A stretch of DNA of 5,643 bases, from assembly GCA_017394565.1 (NCBI GenBank), contig JAFPXW010000059.1, positions 1 to 5,643 on the forward strand, read 5' to 3'. Made by a program: the position numbers and the translations under genes. Source of the stretch: Oscillospiraceae bacterium (GTDB lineage: Bacteria; Bacillota; Clostridia; Oscillospirales; Ruminococcaceae). Under the pieces are notes generated by a model that was given only the letters and a program-made list of their open reading frames with translations, was not told where the DNA came from and did no database searches. Below, one piece after another: positions 5,385-5,643 of the stretch; position 1 is the first letter of the stretch, and each line of letters begins with the position of its first letter.

Positions 5385-5411
5385 GAACAGGGGGTTCACA
5401 GAAAGTTTACA
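5383..5411 (-). promoter_or_regulatory. Phased direct repeats, likely response-regulator binding site
   Basis: On the minus strand, the heptamers TGTAAAC (plus 5405-5411), TGTGAAC (5394-5400) and the weaker TGTTCTT (5383-5389) repeat at exactly 11 bp. Heptamers at 11-bp steps are the usual layout of OmpR/PhoB-family boxes. The last repeat abuts the candidate -35 box, where such regulators commonly contact RNA polymerase. Autoregulation of the operon is therefore likely. Confidence 0.6.
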
Positions 5412-5439
5412 AATAAAAATCCCCTCCGGAGGGAGGGGA
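5411..5439 (-). terminator. Intrinsic terminator of the MaoC-like gene
   Basis: TCCCCTCC (plus 5420-5427) and GGAGGGGA (5432-5439) form an 8-bp stem with a 4-base loop. Read on the minus strand it is followed by TTTTTATTT. It lies about 8 bases after the stop codon of the dehydratase fragment and insulates the two-component operon from it. Confidence 0.85.
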
Positions 5440-5447
5440 CAGAGCAT

Positions 5448-5643
5448 TTAACATGAAATTTCGCGCTTTTTGACAATGCACTCCGTCACGCCGGTGAGGA
5501 CAAGCTCGTCGTGCTGGTTGAATACGCGCAGGGTGAGCTGTGCGAGGCCGTTCCGGGGACTGCGGTCGGTGAGGGACGTGATCTCTGCCATGCCATACAG
5601 CGAATCTCCTGCGAAAACCGGCTTGCTCCAGGCGACGCTCTGC
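5448..5643 (-). CDS. MaoC-like hotdog dehydratase, C-terminal fragment
   Basis: The last 64 residues of a gene that begins beyond the right edge, read on the minus strand to TAA at 5448-5450. The visible part has KPVFAGDSLYGMAEI, then TDRSPRNGLAQLTLRVFNQ and a final VTECIVKKR. This is the characteristic second half of MaoC/enoyl-CoA-hydratase-2 hotdog domains (a W-x-K-P-V-x-A-G-D-x-L turn, then strands ending in an NQ turn and a Lys/Arg tail). The catalytic Asp/His part would lie upstream, outside the window. Such enzymes hydrate enoyl-CoA or act on related acyl-CoA substrates; the substrate cannot be told here. The fragment is cut by the window, not broken. It is too short to sub-classify. 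Confidence 0.8.
   Translation of the reverse strand, partial: QSVAWSKPVFAGDSLYGMAEITSLTDRSPRNGLAQLTLRVFNQHDELVLTGVTECIVKKREISC

Overview
The window looks like a piece of a Gram-positive gut-type Clostridia chromosome (Oscillospiraceae/Ruminococcaceae-like). This is inferred from the moderately GC-rich coding DNA, AAGGAG-type ribosome sites, near-consensus TTGACA/TATAAT promoters, and a response regulator / histidine kinase / small two-helix membrane protein cassette of a kind I associate with Clostridia. No rRNA, tRNA or CRISPR array was seen.

Layout. Positions 1-316 are non-coding and repeat-rich. A perfect 13-bp inverted repeat (1-13 and 234-246) brackets a segment holding a strong GC hairpin, two degenerate tandem copies of a ~62-bp unit and a run of nine G. 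Next comes a plus-strand large serine recombinase (386-2077) with its own consensus promoter (317-345) and an intrinsic terminator (2108-2137). The gap 2078-2397 holds that terminator, a GC-rich hairpin sharing a 13-bp word with the left repeat region, and a consensus promoter decorated with two near-identical 13-bp operators. This promoter drives a carboxymuconolactone-decarboxylase/cupin fusion gene (2398-3156). A bidirectional terminator (3179-3222) separates it from a convergent minus-strand operon. In transcription order that operon is an OmpR/PhoB-type response regulator (4655-5332), a short-loop histidine kinase (3616-4665) and a 124-residue membrane protein (3249-3623), each overlapping the next by about 10 bases. 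The operon promoter region carries three heptamers at exact 11-bp spacing, which suggests autoregulation. At the right edge is the 3' end of a MaoC-like hotdog dehydratase gene on the minus strand, closed by its own terminator.

How it fits together. The left 2.1 kb reads as mobile or site-specific-recombination DNA: recombinase plus inverted and degenerate repeats. The right 3.3 kb reads as ordinary chromosome: a stress- or metabolite-inducible enzyme gene and a signalling operon. The element boundary, if there is one, probably lies between about 2138 and 2300. The points most worth checking are the inverted-repeat segment beside the recombinase, the paired operators in front of the CMD-cupin gene, the His-Gln (not His-Glu) phospho-acceptor motif of the kinase, and the 11-bp-phased repeats of the signalling operon.
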